Shown: positions 6,392 through 7,103 of the stretch, one piece after another | Layout of the letters: the number at the start of each line of letters is the position of its first letter | How positions within the stretch are numbered: position 1 is the first letter of the stretch | Assembly (NCBI GenBank): GCA_012719015.1 | Contig: JAAYBE010000076.1 | Coordinates: 1 to 7,103 of the forward strand | Source: Actinomycetota bacterium | GTDB taxonomy: Bacteria > Actinomycetota > Thermoleophilia > UBA2241 | Length of the DNA: 7,103 bases | Reading direction: 5' to 3' | The notes under the pieces: generated by a model | Seen by the model: the letters and a program-made list of their open reading frames with translations, nothing else | What the model was told of the DNA's origin: nothing | The model's database searches: none | Program-made: the position numbers and the translations under genes

Positions 6392-6841
6392 GTGGCTCAC
6401 GAGTTCCCTGAGATCGTGGCGTACGGGTCGGCCTTCCGCTTCGCCCTCGAGGCGGAGCAGGCCTGCGCCGACTTCGCCGCCGCGGCGAAGGCCCAAGCCC
6501 CCTCCGACGAGTGGCGGGACAAGCTGGAGGAGGTCGCCGCCGCGCACGACGACCGCGTCCGCAAGCTCACCGTGATCCGTCAGGAGGTCAACGAGATGAC
6601 CCTGGAGCCCATCCACACGCTGGACGGGTCCGGGTTCCTCGGGACGCTGGACGCGGAGCCGGCCGCGAGCTGGCCGGATGCGGCGGAACAGCTGATCCGG
6701 GCGCAGGAGGACACGGCGCGCTTCCACGAGGAGTTCGTGGCGCAGTGCGAGGACATCCTCGCGGCGAGCGCCCGCGCCTTCAAGCGGAGCGCCAAGCAGG
6801 ACCGCGCCCTCGCGGCCGAGCTCAGGGAGATGCTGGGCTAG
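6392..6841 (+). CDS. Small helical protein, possibly ferritin-like; function unknown
   Basis: 149 residues from a GTG start with AAGGAG at 6381-6386, 5 nt upstream; the stop is TAG at 6839-6841. It is cytoplasmic by appearance, with no signal peptide or membrane segment. The sequence falls into four predicted helices: 12-35, 40-68, then after a Gly/Pro-containing loop (70-93) 95-124 and 126-148, which suggests a four-helix bundle such as the ferritin/rubrerythrin fold. However, the ExxH iron-binding pairs are not clearly present: the nearest are E46/E47 with H52, and H112 with E113/E114. Either the metal site differs or there is none. I do not recognise the family. It probably belongs to the mmsA transcript: the gap is 51 bp, and the only structure in it is a 5-bp GGGAG/CTCCC inverted repeat within 6350-6370. 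Hairpins follow its stop closely. A role with the dehydrogenase is inferred only from position. Confidence 0.8.
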   Translation: MAHEFPEIVAYGSAFRFALEAEQACADFAAAAKAQAPSDEWRDKLEEVAAAHDDRVRKLTVIRQEVNEMTLEPIHTLDGSGFLGTLDAEPAASWPDAAEQLIRAQEDTARFHEEFVAQCEDILAASARAFKRSAKQDRALAAELREMLG

Positions 6842-6852
6842 CGGCCGACGGA

Positions 6853-6870
6853 CCCCGCCGCGGAGCGGGG
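6853..6870 (+). terminator. Short hairpin 11 nt after the stop of the small helical protein gene
   Basis: CCCCGC (6853-6858) and GCGGGG (6865-6870) pair perfectly over 6 bp around a 6-nt loop. It is too short to be convincing by itself and is probably accessory to the longer stem that follows. Confidence 0.3.
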
Positions 6871-6886
6871 ACCGGCGAGTGGGACG

Positions 6887-6922
6887 CGAAGGGCGGGGAG
6901 CCGGTCGGCTCCCCGCCCTTCG
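6887..6922. terminator. Main terminator hairpin of the mmsA unit
   Basis: A perfect 16-bp inverted repeat: CGAAGGGCGGGGAGCC (6887-6902) and GGCTCCCCGCCCTTCG (6907-6922), with a GGTC loop. It begins 46 nt after the last stop codon. No T-run follows (TCGTCAGCCCC), which is common for terminators of very GC-rich bacteria. Being symmetric, it could also stop transcription arriving from the right. Confidence 0.8.
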
Positions 6923-6974
6923 TCGTCAGCCCCCCGGGCGGCGCGGGGAGGGAGCGCCGGCCGGGGCGGGAGGG

Positions 6975-7013
6975 GGTCGGGGCGGGCGCCGGGAGGCGTC
7001 GCCCGCCCCGACC
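6975..7013. terminator. Second strong GC-rich hairpin, possibly bidirectional
   Basis: GGTCGGGGCGGGCG (6975-6988) and CGCCCGCCCCGACC (7000-7013) form a perfect 14-bp stem with an 11-nt loop. It lies about 50 bp past the first terminator, in sequence with no supported gene. It may back up the first, or serve a leftward transcript from beyond the window. Confidence 0.6.
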
Positions 7014-7019
7014 TCACGA

Positions 7020-7040
7020 CGAGAGCGGGCGCCGCTCTCG
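7020..7040. other. Compact 9-bp hairpin beyond the terminators
   Basis: CGAGAGCGG (7020-7028) and CCGCTCTCG (7032-7040) pair perfectly around a GCG loop. It is the fourth perfect stem within 190 bp. Its role is unknown; it could be a third terminator stem or part of a repeat element continuing past the edge. Confidence 0.4.
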
Positions 7041-7056
7041 CGCGGGGTCCGCGGGA

Positions 7057-7103
7057 GCGCTTGCGGTCGCCCTCGCGAACAGTCCGGCGGACGCGCTTGC
7101 GGT
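7057..7103. repeat. 11-bp direct repeat at a 36-bp interval, at the window edge
   Basis: GCGCTTGCGGT occurs at 7057-7067 and again at 7093-7103, where the window ends. The bases between show no further period. Two copies are not enough to tell a tandem repeat from chance or from a repetitive Ala-rich coding tail on the - strand. Confidence 0.35.

Noticed and set aside
4748..6727. A 659-codon open frame on the - strand opposite mmsA
   Set aside because: It is a mirror of a high-GC coding region with Arg/Val/Asp/Gly-rich low-complexity sequence; the + strand encodes an intact dehydrogenase.
7014..7103. Possible end of a - strand gene (stop at 7014-7016) coming from beyond the window
   Set aside because: All three - strand frames are open over most of the segment, the 29 residues are Ala/Arg-rich without a motif, and a perfect hairpin lies inside. 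Bidirectional terminators nearby would fit, but this is not enough to call a gene.

Overview
This high-GC window (roughly 70% G+C by eye, strong G/C bias at third codon positions) looks like an actinobacterial chromosome segment or a similarly GC-rich lineage. The clues are base composition, a lipoprotein signal, a SpoIIE-type PP2C phosphatase, and stem-only terminators without U-tracts. The exact taxon cannot be fixed from the sequence. No rRNA, tRNA, CRISPR array or insertion sequence is visible; the genes look like ordinary chromosomal metabolism and regulation.

Left part, + strand. The window opens in the last 35 codons of an enoyl-ACP reductase (FabI-like, fatty acid synthesis). After a gap of about 150 bp with a weak promoter candidate come a lipoprotein substrate-binding protein of the peptide/nickel ABC family (260-1948) and a membrane-anchored protein with a GAF region and a SpoIIE-type phosphatase domain (1986-3698). 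They are joined by an unlisted 13-codon ORF (1948-1989). Its start overlaps the stop of the first gene (TGATG) and its stop overlaps the start of the second (ATGA), so ribosomes could be handed along all three. No ABC permease or ATPase lies in between, so the binding protein may serve the phosphatase as an external receptor; that is inference.

Middle. A TetR-family regulator on the - strand (3649-4359) converges on the phosphatase gene and overlaps its last 50 bp. Upstream of it is the clearest regulatory site in the window: a 28-bp palindrome with TAATCA/TGATTA arms covering a good sigma-70-type promoter (TTGAGA, 17 bp, TAGACT) that fires rightward. A further CTAATCAA half-site follows just downstream.

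Right part, + strand. From that promoter a leader of about 323 nt, rich in short perfect hairpins, leads to a CoA-acylating methylmalonate-semialdehyde dehydrogenase (4838-6340, mmsA/iolA family). A small helical protein, possibly ferritin-like, follows 51 bp later (6392-6841). The simplest model is that the TetR protein senses a metabolite of valine, inositol, propionate or acyl-CoA breakdown and controls both itself and the mmsA unit. The unit ends in several GC-rich hairpins (6853-7040), including a 16-bp stem. The last 60 bp show no supportable gene, only an 11-bp direct repeat at a 36-bp interval cut off by the window edge.
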